64,000 nucleotides of DNA from IMCC26077 sp964561165 (GTDB lineage: Bacteria; Actinomycetota; Actinomycetes; Nanopelagicales; Nanopelagicaceae): contig CAZLOJ010000001.1 in NCBI GenBank assembly GCA_964561165.1, positions 1 to 64,000 of the forward strand, written 5' to 3'. The notes below the pieces were generated by a model, which was not told where the DNA came from, did not search any database, and saw only the letters and a program-made list of their open reading frames with translations. The position numbers and the translations under genes are program-made. Shown here one piece after another: positions 42,678 through 50,595 of the stretch; the first letter of the stretch is position 1; each line of letters starts with the position of its first letter.

Positions 42678-43625
42678 CTAGTGCCCGGCCAGGAATCGTT
42701 CAGCATCTAACGCTGCCGCACACCCAGATCCGGCGGCGGTAATCGCCTGGCGGTAGGTGTGGTCGACCAAATCACCACACGCGAAAACCCCTTTGAGGTT
42801 GGTGGCAGTGCCAGCGCGACCTGCGCCACCAACAATCACATAACCCTCACCATCAAGTTCTACCTGTCCTGCGACAAGCTCGCTACGAGGATCGTGACCA
42901 ATTGCAACAAATAAACCTGTGACATCAAGAGTTCCCTCCGTGCCATCAACAGTGCTCTTAATTTTTAATCCGGTGACTTTCTCATCACCAAGAACATCAA
43001 TCACTTCGGTATTCCATAAGAATTCAATTTTTGGATTTGCCTTGGCACGGTCAGCCATAATCTTAGATGCGCGGAGTGAATCACGACGGTGCACAAGAAT
43101 TACCTTCTCAGCAAAGCGAGTGAGGAAATTCGCTTCTTCCATCGCACTATCGCCACCACCAACCACTGCAATTACTTGATTGCGGAAGAAGAAGCCATCG
43201 CATGTGGCACACCACGAGACACCGCGTCCAGAGAGCCGTTTTTCATTCTCTAGCCCGATCTCACGATACGCAGAACCGGTAGCGAGAATTACAGCTTTCG
43301 CGCGAACCTCGTTGCCACTTCCATCCTTGAGTACCTTTACATCACCATCGAGTGTCATTTCGACTATGTCATCGGTGACTATGTCGACATCAAAGCGCGC
43401 GGCCTGTTTACGCATCGCATCCATGAGGTCTGGCCCCATGATGCCCTCTGGAAACCCTGGGAAATTCTCAACCTCAGTGGTATTCATAAGCGCCCCACCG
43501 GCAGTTACTGAACCTTCATAGAGCAGGGGCTGTAATTGGGCTCGCCCTGCATATACGCCTGCGGTATATCCGGCTGGTCCCGATCCGACGATAACAACCT
43601 CTCGGATAATCGGTGCGCTATTCAT
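42678..43625 (-). CDS. trxB: Thioredoxin reductase
   Basis: About 315 residues; an FAD/NADPH enzyme that reduces thioredoxin. VVIVGSGPAGYTAGVYAGRA binds FAD, WCATCDGFFFRNQ has the redox CxxC, VVGGGDSAMEEANFL binds NADPH and GVFACGDLVDHTYRQAITAAGSG closes the FAD site. The ATG at 43625 is chosen because TAGTAT lies exactly seven bases upstream, as for a leaderless mRNA; an ATG three codons earlier is the alternative. Confidence 0.96.
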   Translation of the reverse strand: MNSAPIIREVVIVGSGPAGYTAGVYAGRAQLQPLLYEGSVTAGGALMNTTEVENFPGFPEGIMGPDLMDAMRKQAARFDVDIVTDDIVEMTLDGDVKVLKDGSGNEVRAKAVILATGSAYREIGLENEKRLSGRGVSWCATCDGFFFRNQVIAVVGGGDSAMEEANFLTRFAEKVILVHRRDSLRASKIMADRAKANPKIEFLWNTEVIDVLGDEKVTGLKIKSTVDGTEGTLDVTGLFVAIGHDPRSELVAGQVELDGEGYVIVGGAGRAGTATNLKGVFACGDLVDHTYRQAITAAGSGCAAALDAERFLAGH

Positions 43626-43632
43626 ACCCGCC

Positions 43633-43638
43633 ATACTA
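43633..43638 (-). promoter_or_regulatory. Candidate -10 box for leaderless trxB mRNA
   Basis: TAGTAT on the minus strand, then seven bases and the ATG at 43625. The box overlaps the upstream alternative ATG. Confidence 0.45.
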
Positions 43639-43689
43639 TCGAGAACGCTTATTAATCTCGTCCTATTCCTGTTGGGACGGCCACGTCTC

Positions 43690-45330
43690 TTACTTTCGCC
43701 GGAATTTTGCCACTAATTCGCGATAAAGCGTTGTGATTTCCTCCACTTTGGCAGCGCGCCCACCATATATATAGGTAATTGCAAACACAGAGCCACCGAT
43801 AACAAGCGCGCAGCAGGTACTGAGCAAACCAGAGCCCGCCCAACTTGTGATTGCTGTGAAGAGTGCGAAACCAGGAGCGATAGCGATGACAGAGAGCGTC
43901 AAGAGCTTTATGTGCGTGACTAAGAGCGCCCGTTTCGGGAATTGCCCAACTCTTCGCTCAAGAGTGCGCACAGAGAGCGCAGTGCCAAGGAAATTACTCA
44001 CGCCAAGAATTACAGCGAGTGCGATAGTCACATATTGGAACGGGATAAAAATTTCGGCGATGATAGCAAGAGCCATCATCAAGCCAGTGGCGAATAAGTT
44101 GATGATTACCGGACTCTTCGTATCTTCGTACGCATAAAAACCACGAAGCAGCAGCGGCATAGTGCTAAAAGGAATCAATCCAATTGCAAATCCAGCAAGG
44201 ACAAATCCAATCTGCCGTGAGTCTGCAGCGCTACTTCCCGCATAAAGAATTGATGCTATGGCTGTACCAAAGGCGATGAAGAGCACAGTACTTGGCGCAG
44301 TGGCAACAGCGATATTCCGCAATGAATCGACAAGGTTCTTTTTTACCGCTTCACCGTCTCCTTCATGTGCGAGTCGGGATATTTTTGGCAGGAGCGCGGT
44401 GATGACGGAAACAGTAATGATCGAATGCGGCAGGATAAAAATAAAATAGGCGTATGAGTACGGAGTAAATCCAACTCCTGTTGTGACTCCCTCGATCTTT
44501 GCTTGCACCGCCGCCGAAGTGGCGACTTTTACGATAATTAAGTAGCCAATTTGATTAATCAGTACGAAAAGAAGCGTCCAACCCCCTAACCGGAATGATT
44601 TTCCAAGATTGGAATTTCGCCAATCAAATCGGAGCGCGAGCTTTAGGCCAGAGTTCTTAACTACCGGTATCAATACGAGCGCTTGAACGATAAAGCCGAC
44701 CGTTGTTCCGATACCAAGTAACGCGCTTTGCGCAGAGGTTATGGTTGCAGCGGTGATATCAGGCGCGATGCGCAAGAAAATTAACAAAACAGCGATTCCT
44801 ACTAAGTTATTGAGAACTGGCGCCCACATCATGGGGCCAAATTTTCCGCGCGCATTTCCAATCTGAGAGAGAATGACAAATATTCCCATCATCAGGATTT
44901 GGGGTAAGCAATAGCGCATAAATGTGATTGTGAGTGAGCGCTCTGTTTCAAAACCAGGTAAGGAGAATTTAGGGGCATAGATTCGAGTGATAAGCGGAGC
45001 CAGAACCATACCCAGGGCCGTGATAAACATCAGTAGCGAAGCAACAGAGGTGAGTAGACGCGATGCGAATGCCGAACCACCATCATCATCTTCCCGCATG
45101 GAGCGGACTAATTGCGGAACGAAGACTGCATTAAGCGCTCCACCGGCGAGCAAAATGTAGAGAATTGTGGGAATCGTATTTGCGACATTGAAGGTATCTG
45201 CAAAGAGTGCAGTTCCGAGAGCTGCAACGGTAAGTAAGTTTCGTATTAAACCGGTGAAACGAGAGACGATGGTGCCCGCGGCCATGATTGCAGAGGATTT
45301 AATGAAGTCTGAATTATCTTCGCTCATCAA
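43690..45330 (-). CDS. murJ: Lipid II flippase MurJ (MviN)
   Basis: A 546-residue membrane protein with about 14 hydrophobic helices. The N-terminus SSAIMAAGTIVSRFTGLIRNLLTVAALG and NTIPTILYILLAGGALNAVFVPQLV are MviN/MurJ family blocks with conserved arginines. It flips lipid II for wall synthesis. The large C-terminal pseudokinase and extracellular domains of mycobacterial MviN are absent. It overlaps the DUF6049-type gene by 4 nt. Confidence 0.95.
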   Translation of the reverse strand: MMSEDNSDFIKSSAIMAAGTIVSRFTGLIRNLLTVAALGTALFADTFNVANTIPTILYILLAGGALNAVFVPQLVRSMREDDDGGSAFASRLLTSVASLLMFITALGMVLAPLITRIYAPKFSLPGFETERSLTITFMRYCLPQILMMGIFVILSQIGNARGKFGPMMWAPVLNNLVGIAVLLIFLRIAPDITAATITSAQSALLGIGTTVGFIVQALVLIPVVKNSGLKLALRFDWRNSNLGKSFRLGGWTLLFVLINQIGYLIIVKVATSAAVQAKIEGVTTGVGFTPYSYAYFIFILPHSIITVSVITALLPKISRLAHEGDGEAVKKNLVDSLRNIAVATAPSTVLFIAFGTAIASILYAGSSAADSRQIGFVLAGFAIGLIPFSTMPLLLRGFYAYEDTKSPVIINLFATGLMMALAIIAEIFIPFQYVTIALAVILGVSNFLGTALSVRTLERRVGQFPKRALLVTHIKLLTLSVIAIAPGFALFTAITSWAGSGLLSTCCALVIGGSVFAITYIYGGRAAKVEEITTLYRELVAKFRRK

Positions 45331-46484
45331 CCCCTCCTAGTTTTTTGCGAGCGACCCTGATGATCCTGATTCGACGTTCTTCGGGCGCGGCGATAAATCT
45401 GAATTCCACTAGCTCCTACGAGAAGTATTCCAGCCCCAACCATCACCCAGGTGATGACAGGGCCAATCATTGAGATAGTGAACTGAAGTGAACTAGATTC
45501 ACCATAACGTGCACCATTGACTGTCTCAAGTCTCGCCTCGACACGCACCTTTCCATTTGCGACTGCTTTTCCAGTAATGAGTACTTGCTTTCGAGAGTTT
45601 TCGGCGAGTGTTACGCGTTTTGCGGTGTCGATAACAATTCGGGCATTCTCAGCATGCAGAATGAGGACCACCTCGGCTGGCGCTGCGAACTCATTAACGA
45701 TGGTGATGGGGATCTCTTCGTTCGTTGAAGTAAGTGTGTATGTCCCGGGCAGAACTTTTACTTTTCTCTCAAGTCGATCGACGGTTCCGTTGAGCGAAAT
45801 CGCCAGGTATTGCACTTGTTTCTGCGAAAGTTCCGGGTTTAAAAGCGCATTGCTCCGAAGGGCTATCTCTGAGACTTCTGTATCTGCGGTGATCGTTCCG
45901 ATTTTATTTAATGTCTTATTAAGTACCGAGAAAGAGTTTTTTGCCCGGCTAGAGAGCTCCTTTTTACTTAGTGAAAGCGCATCGGGAAGCCCAGCAGAGA
46001 CTGGAATATCGAGTGCACGAGCAAGGCGTAAGGCGCTAATGCTTTGAATTTGGGCTAGCTCTGCATCGGAAATCTTCTTGCGCACCGCTAGATCTGGTGA
46101 TCCGTAAGGCAATGCGTGAACTTGGCCATCGCCTATTGATGTGCGCAGTAGCGCTAGGAAAGCCTTTGCCGATTCAACAGATTTTCCCTCGGTATTGGGT
46201 AGCACGGTGTAGCCATCGCTCATGTCAATAATCTCTTCGATTAGTTGAGGATCAATGACCCAGAGCGCGTTCTTTGGAGCATCGCTTACTTGCTGATAAA
46301 GCTCACCAAAGTAAGAGATCGATTCACCAAGAGTATCGTCGGTGAATTTTCCATTGACTTCACGATGGAAAATATCTGAGATCACAATTATTGGCGGAGT
46401 AGTGGCTCCGGCGCTCAAACTCATGGACTGTAATGGAAAAAAAGTGAGTGCAAGGATTGCGAATGCAGTGAACTTTTGCTTCAT
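45327..46484 (-). CDS. DUF6049-like membrane-anchored extracytoplasmic protein
   Basis: A 385-residue protein with a signal peptide (residues 1 to about 27, ending SLSAGA), a long extracytoplasmic part rich in beta-strand pattern (RVEARLETVNGARYGESSSLQFTISM) and one C-terminal helix (VITWVMVGAGILLVGASGIQIY) before a basic tail. It is shorter than the usual actinobacterial homologues at this locus. Position between NUDIX and murJ is conserved in actinobacteria, which is the main basis for the name. Function unknown; a link to wall synthesis is inferred. Confidence 0.7.
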   Translation of the reverse strand: MKQKFTAFAILALTFFPLQSMSLSAGATTPPIIVISDIFHREVNGKFTDDTLGESISYFGELYQQVSDAPKNALWVIDPQLIEEIIDMSDGYTVLPNTEGKSVESAKAFLALLRTSIGDGQVHALPYGSPDLAVRKKISDAELAQIQSISALRLARALDIPVSAGLPDALSLSKKELSSRAKNSFSVLNKTLNKIGTITADTEVSEIALRSNALLNPELSQKQVQYLAISLNGTVDRLERKVKVLPGTYTLTSTNEEIPITIVNEFAAPAEVVLILHAENARIVIDTAKRVTLAENSRKQVLITGKAVANGKVRVEARLETVNGARYGESSSLQFTISMIGPVITWVMVGAGILLVGASGIQIYRRARRTSNQDHQGRSQKTRRG

Positions 46485-47104
46485 GCGCGTAGGTCTCCAG
46501 AGCGCTGGATTAACTTTCGTTCGTCCGGGTAGGCCAGTGTTTTGGCAATGTTATCGAGAGGAAACCATTGCACAGCATCGACCTCTGTGACTTGTGGTTC
46601 GAGCGTTCCAGATATCTCGGAGAAGAGGAAGTGATGAACGGTCTTATGAATTCGCTTGCCTTCAGCCATAAACCAGAAATCGATTACGCCAAGCGATCGC
46701 GTGATGGAACTTTTGATTCCAGTTTCTTCAAGTACTTCACGAAGCGCAGCATCTTCAGGACTCTCTCCTGCTTCGATATGCCCTTTAGGCAGTGACCAGA
46801 GCATTCGACCACGTTTATCAATTCTTCCAATCAGCAATCCTTGCTCACCACTTTTATCAACGACTAATCCACCGGCACTGACCTCTTCCACTCGCTTGCC
46901 TGGATTCGGATTTTTATTGACGCGCTTTTTCGGTGGATTGGTTTTCGCGCCTGGTCGGTTCGGCCCAGGTTTTTTTCCAGCGCGCGGCCGCTTGGAGCGG
47001 GGCTTGCGAGCAGCCGCAATAACTGAAGGGTTAGGCGAGGAGGGCGAAGCGGTTGGTGCAATAAAAACCGGCTCGAGCCCGCCCTCACCCGAGGTCCGGG
47101 ACAT
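46481..47104 (-). CDS. NUDIX hydrolase with basic N-terminal extension
   Basis: A 207-residue protein. The Nudix box GHIEAGESPEDAALREVLEETGI is intact (about residues 110-132), so it should cleave nucleoside diphosphate-linked substrates. The first 70 residues are Lys/Arg/Pro-rich (KPRSKRPRAGKKPGPNRPG) and probably disordered, perhaps binding RNA. It is divergent from cca with 32 bp between the starts, as in mycobacteria. No ribosome-binding site; TAAGGT lies six bases before the ATG. Confidence 0.9.
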   Translation of the reverse strand: MSRTSGEGGLEPVFIAPTASPSSPNPSVIAAARKPRSKRPRAGKKPGPNRPGAKTNPPKKRVNKNPNPGKRVEEVSAGGLVVDKSGEQGLLIGRIDKRGRMLWSLPKGHIEAGESPEDAALREVLEETGIKSSITRSLGVIDFWFMAEGKRIHKTVHHFLFSEISGTLEPQVTEVDAVQWFPLDNIAKTLAYPDERKLIQRSGDLRA

Positions 47105-47110
47105 AGCCCT

Positions 47111-47116
47111 ACCTTA
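47111..47116 (-). promoter_or_regulatory. Candidate -10 box for leaderless NUDIX mRNA
   Basis: TAAGGT on the minus strand, six bases before the NUDIX gene ATG at 47104; no ribosome-binding site. Confidence 0.4.
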
Positions 47117-47122
47117 CCCGCG

Positions 47123-47128
47123 TACCCT
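47123..47128 (+). promoter_or_regulatory. Candidate -10 box for leaderless cca mRNA
   Basis: TACCCT eight bases before the cca ATG at 47137, back to back with the box for the NUDIX gene in a 32-bp gap. Confidence 0.35.
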
Positions 47129-47136
47129 TGCTACTC

Positions 47137-48570
47137 ATGAGTGCAATTTCGCCAGATCAGGCAAAAGCGGCCGCGAACCTCATCACACTCCCCAAGGCCG
47201 CTGCTGAATTGGCGCGCGCATTCCGCCTTGCGGGCTTTCGGTTAGCTCTAGTGGGTGGCCCGGTTCGCGATGCCCTTTTAGGGCGCAGCGGAAATGATCT
47301 TGATTTCACCACTGATGCTCGACCTGAAGAATCAATGAAGATTCTCAAAGGGTGGACTGATGCGACCTGGGATACCGGTATTGCGTATGGAACAGTTGCT
47401 GGCAAGAAAGGTGATGTGACTGCCGAGATCACCACTTTTAGAAAAGATTCGTATTCAGAGAAAAGTAGAAAACCCGAAGTTGAATATGGCGATAGCCTCG
47501 AGGGAGATCTGCGACGACGTGATTTCACCGTTAATGCCATGGCACTTGAAATTTGTGATTCGGAGAATATCTTTGTCGATCCCTTTGGTGGATTACAGGA
47601 TCTTGTTGCTAAGCAGATACGAACACCAATCTCTGCTGAAGAATTATTCTCTGAAGATCCATTACGAATGATGCGCGCCGCGCGCTTCGCAGCGCAACTA
47701 GGCTTCAACGTCGATAGTGAAGTTATCAGAGCAATAACAGTGATGAAAGAACGCTTGACGATTGTCTCCGCTGAACGGATTCGGGAAGAGTTCGTGAAAA
47801 CTTTGATGTCAGCAGATCCACGTCGCGGATTGATTTTGTTGGTGGAAACTGGGCTCTGTGAGTATTTCTTACCAGAGCTACCAATGCTTCGCCTTGAGAT
47901 TGATGAACATCACCGCCATAAAGATGTTTATGAGCATTCCTTGATTGTCTTGGAACAGGCAATTGAGATGGAAACACGTCTTGGTGGGCCAAACCTGACA
48001 ATCCGTCTTGCAGCGCTATTGCACGACATCGGTAAGCCTAAAACTCGAGCACTTATCGAAGGCGGCGGCGTTTCTTTTCATCACCATGAGGTAGTCGGTT
48101 CGAAAATGACAAAGAAGCGGTTAAAAGAGCTGCGCTTTGATCGCGAAACTATCGATGATGTATCGACTTTAGTAGCGCTCCACCTTCGTTTTCATGGGTA
48201 TGGCAGCGGAGAATGGACCGATAGCGCGGTCCGCAGATATGTTCGAGATGCGGGAGATTTACTGCTCCATTTGCATGTTTTGACGAGGGCAGACTGTACG
48301 ACTCGTAATGTTCGCAAAGCGCAGGCGCTCGCCGCTACCTATGACCAACTAGAAGCGCGCATTGATCAACTTGCTCAAGAAGAGGAGTTGGCAGCGATAC
48401 GACCTGATCTCAATGGTAACGAAATCATTGAGATTCTTGGAATTACACCCGGCCCACTGGTGGGGAAGGCGTATGACTATCTTCTTGAGCTACGCATGGA
48501 TCATGGTCCGTTAGGTCGAGAGCGTGCCATCGAAGAGTTACATAAATGGAGTAAGCAGCAGGGTGGGTAG
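47137..48570 (+). CDS. cca: CCA tRNA nucleotidyltransferase
   Basis: A 477-residue enzyme that adds or repairs the 3' CCA of tRNAs. VGGPVRDALLGRSGNDLDFTTDA is the nucleotidyltransferase site with the DxD pair, RRRDFTVNAMAL and DPLRMMRAARFAAQLGF follow, and RLAALLHDIGKPKTR is an HD domain. None of the four tRNA genes in the window encodes CCA, so this enzyme is needed. The ATG at 47137 is preferred to a TTG three codons earlier. Confidence 0.95.
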   Translation: MSAISPDQAKAAANLITLPKAAAELARAFRLAGFRLALVGGPVRDALLGRSGNDLDFTTDARPEESMKILKGWTDATWDTGIAYGTVAGKKGDVTAEITTFRKDSYSEKSRKPEVEYGDSLEGDLRRRDFTVNAMALEICDSENIFVDPFGGLQDLVAKQIRTPISAEELFSEDPLRMMRAARFAAQLGFNVDSEVIRAITVMKERLTIVSAERIREEFVKTLMSADPRRGLILLVETGLCEYFLPELPMLRLEIDEHHRHKDVYEHSLIVLEQAIEMETRLGGPNLTIRLAALLHDIGKPKTRALIEGGGVSFHHHEVVGSKMTKKRLKELRFDRETIDDVSTLVALHLRFHGYGSGEWTDSAVRRYVRDAGDLLLHLHVLTRADCTTRNVRKAQALAATYDQLEARIDQLAQEEELAAIRPDLNGNEIIEILGITPGPLVGKAYDYLLELRMDHGPLGRERAIEELHKWSKQQGG

Positions 48571-50049
48571 ATGAACCACACTCGCACCTTATATATACCC
48601 TTCGATCACCTACATCGCGATTACGGAATCTTGCGAGGAGCTGATCAAGCCACCGATCGGATTCTCTTTGTTGAAAGCGAACGGATGCGTACTGGGAGAA
48701 ATTGGCATCCAGAACGCCTCTTCTTTCTGATTTCGAGCGCGCGCCATTTTGTGAAGGTTCTACAAGATGAAGGTTTCACCGTCGAGTATCTAAAAGCACC
48801 AACCACAAAGGCTGGAATTCTCGAGATGCAAAAGCGTCATCCACAGAGTGCTCTCCATGCCACAAGGCAATCCTCGTTCCGATTGCAAGCAACTCTTGAA
48901 GAGTTAGGTGCGCAATTTGTCGAAAACGATTTCTTCCTTACGCCGCGCGCGCTCTTTGAAGAATGGGCGTCGCGGCAAAAGAATTACTTGATGGAGAATT
49001 TCTATCGCGAACAACGCAAACGTCTTGATGTGTTGATGGAAAATGGAAAGCCAGTTGGTGGTGCTTGGAATTTCGACAAAGAGAATCGATTGCCACCGCC
49101 CAAGGAGTACAGGTGGCCGGAATACAAGGGATTTGATCGAGATGCGATTGATGAGAGTGTGGCAAAGGAGCTGGGCATTACCGCCACCCACACCTGGGCA
49201 ACGACGCGCGCGGGCGCTCTCCAACAGCTGAAAACCTTCATCACCAAACACTTTGCCACTTTTGGCCCTTATGAAGATGCGATGGCCCTAGATAGTTGGT
49301 CGCTGCATCACTCAGTCATTAGTCCTTATATAAATAATGGCTTGTTACATCCAAGCGAGGTCTTGGATGCTGCCGTTAAAGCATTTGCTTCGGGAAAGAT
49401 TCCCATCGAATCAGCCGAAGGATTTGTCAGACAAGTAATTGGTTGGCGCGAATACATCAATGGCATGTACTGGCATTTGGGCCCTGATTACCGAGAAAAG
49501 AATGGCTTACACGCGAAGCGCGCATTGTTGCCACTTTTTACCTCGAGTGAAAAAACTGAGATGAATTGCGTTCGATCCATCGTTCACGACATCGAAGAAC
49601 GTGCGTGGGTACACCACATTCCCCGTCTGATGGTCCTTAGCAATTTGGCGCTAATAACGGGAACGAATCCGCAAGAGTTCCTTGATTGGATGCGGGAGCG
49701 ATTTATCGATGCCGCGGATTGGGTGATGGTTCCAAATGTTATTGGCATGGGTGTGCATGCTGATGGTGGCCAGATGATGACAAAACCGTATGCAGCAGGT
49801 GGCGCATACATCTCACGGATGTCGCAGTATTGTAAGAGCTGTATCTACGACCCGAAACTTCGTGTCGGTAAGAATGCATGTCCATTCACAACGCTCTATT
49901 GGGATTTTCTCGATCGCAACAGAGAGATATTTACCAAGAACCATCGAATGTTCCAACAGATTAATGGCTTAAAGCGATTGAGCGATCTGCCAGAGTTACG
50001 TGAGCGCGCAAAAGAAGTTCTAACTGGATTGGACAATGGAGAGATTTAA
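48571..50049 (+). CDS. Iron-sulfur bacterial cryptochrome/photolyase (FeS-BCP, PhrB-type)
   Basis: A 492-residue photolyase-related protein. The N-terminal part (LYIPFDHLHRDYGIL) is the antenna-binding alpha/beta domain and the C-terminal part binds FAD (HHSVISPYINNGLLHP, FVRQVIGWREYINGMYW). Cys333, Cys421, Cys424 and Cys437 have the same spacing (88, 3, 13) as the four 4Fe-4S ligands of Agrobacterium PhrB, a (6-4) photolyase. It likely repairs UV lesions with light, fitting a sunlit habitat. It follows cca without a gap and overlaps a convergent gene by 4 nt. Confidence 0.92.
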   Translation: MNHTRTLYIPFDHLHRDYGILRGADQATDRILFVESERMRTGRNWHPERLFFLISSARHFVKVLQDEGFTVEYLKAPTTKAGILEMQKRHPQSALHATRQSSFRLQATLEELGAQFVENDFFLTPRALFEEWASRQKNYLMENFYREQRKRLDVLMENGKPVGGAWNFDKENRLPPPKEYRWPEYKGFDRDAIDESVAKELGITATHTWATTRAGALQQLKTFITKHFATFGPYEDAMALDSWSLHHSVISPYINNGLLHPSEVLDAAVKAFASGKIPIESAEGFVRQVIGWREYINGMYWHLGPDYREKNGLHAKRALLPLFTSSEKTEMNCVRSIVHDIEERAWVHHIPRLMVLSNLALITGTNPQEFLDWMRERFIDAADWVMVPNVIGMGVHADGGQMMTKPYAAGGAYISRMSQYCKSCIYDPKLRVGKNACPFTTLYWDFLDRNREIFTKNHRMFQQINGLKRLSDLPELRERAKEVLTGLDNGEI

Positions 50050-50552
50050 TCTCGAGTTACCTCACCAGGCACTTCACGCTCACCAACGCCAACGATGAAG
50101 CGCCCCGGTGCGCGCGAGGTGATCTCAAATGAGTAGATACCAGCTTCAGCTGATTGATTGGTACGTCCTAAGTAGAGGTAATTTCGTTTGCCCCATGGTT
50201 CATAAAAGGAAGTGCGCTCTGTAATCGGCAGGGTAAAGCTTGCTCCGGAGGGGCTAGTCACTTTCAGGAGTGGGAGTTGCTTCTTCGAGAGGTTTTTCTC
50301 TGGCTTCTCATCATAAATGAGTAACTGCACCGCAAGCGAATCACCTTCAGCAAAGCCAGCACGAAAAGCTCGAACTTGTTTCGATTTTGAAAAACTCATA
50401 GTGATTGCAAAAGAGACCGTCCCGTCGACGAGCAGTGGTCCAGCAGCTGGTGTTTTATCCGATGCTTTAAGAGCAACAGGTTGATGCGCACTTGCCGACT
50501 GCGCGGCAAAGCCCAGTAACGCGAGGGAGAGGAGAACGGCTATTTTCTGCAC
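50046..50552 (-). CDS. Secreted protein of unknown function
   Basis: A 168-residue protein with a clear signal peptide (MQKIAVLLSLALLGFAAQSASA, cleaved after about residue 22). The mature part looks like a beta-sandwich: alternating strands, FYEPWGKRNYLYLGRTN in the middle and GIYSFEITSRAPGRFIVGVGE at the end. I do not recognise a family. GTG start with TACCCT six bases upstream, so possibly leaderless. Convergent with the photolyase gene. Confidence 0.65.
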   Translation of the reverse strand: MQKIAVLLSLALLGFAAQSASAHQPVALKASDKTPAAGPLLVDGTVSFAITMSFSKSKQVRAFRAGFAEGDSLAVQLLIYDEKPEKNLSKKQLPLLKVTSPSGASFTLPITERTSFYEPWGKRNYLYLGRTNQSAEAGIYSFEITSRAPGRFIVGVGEREVPGEVTRD

Positions 50553-50558
50553 GCATGA

Positions 50559-50564
50559 AGGGTA
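50559..50564 (-). promoter_or_regulatory. Candidate -10 box for the 168-residue secreted protein
   Basis: TACCCT on the minus strand, six bases before the GTG start at 50552, no ribosome-binding site. Confidence 0.3.
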
Positions 50565-50595
50565 AGGCGTCTGCGCAGCAAGCGCGCGCTGAAGG

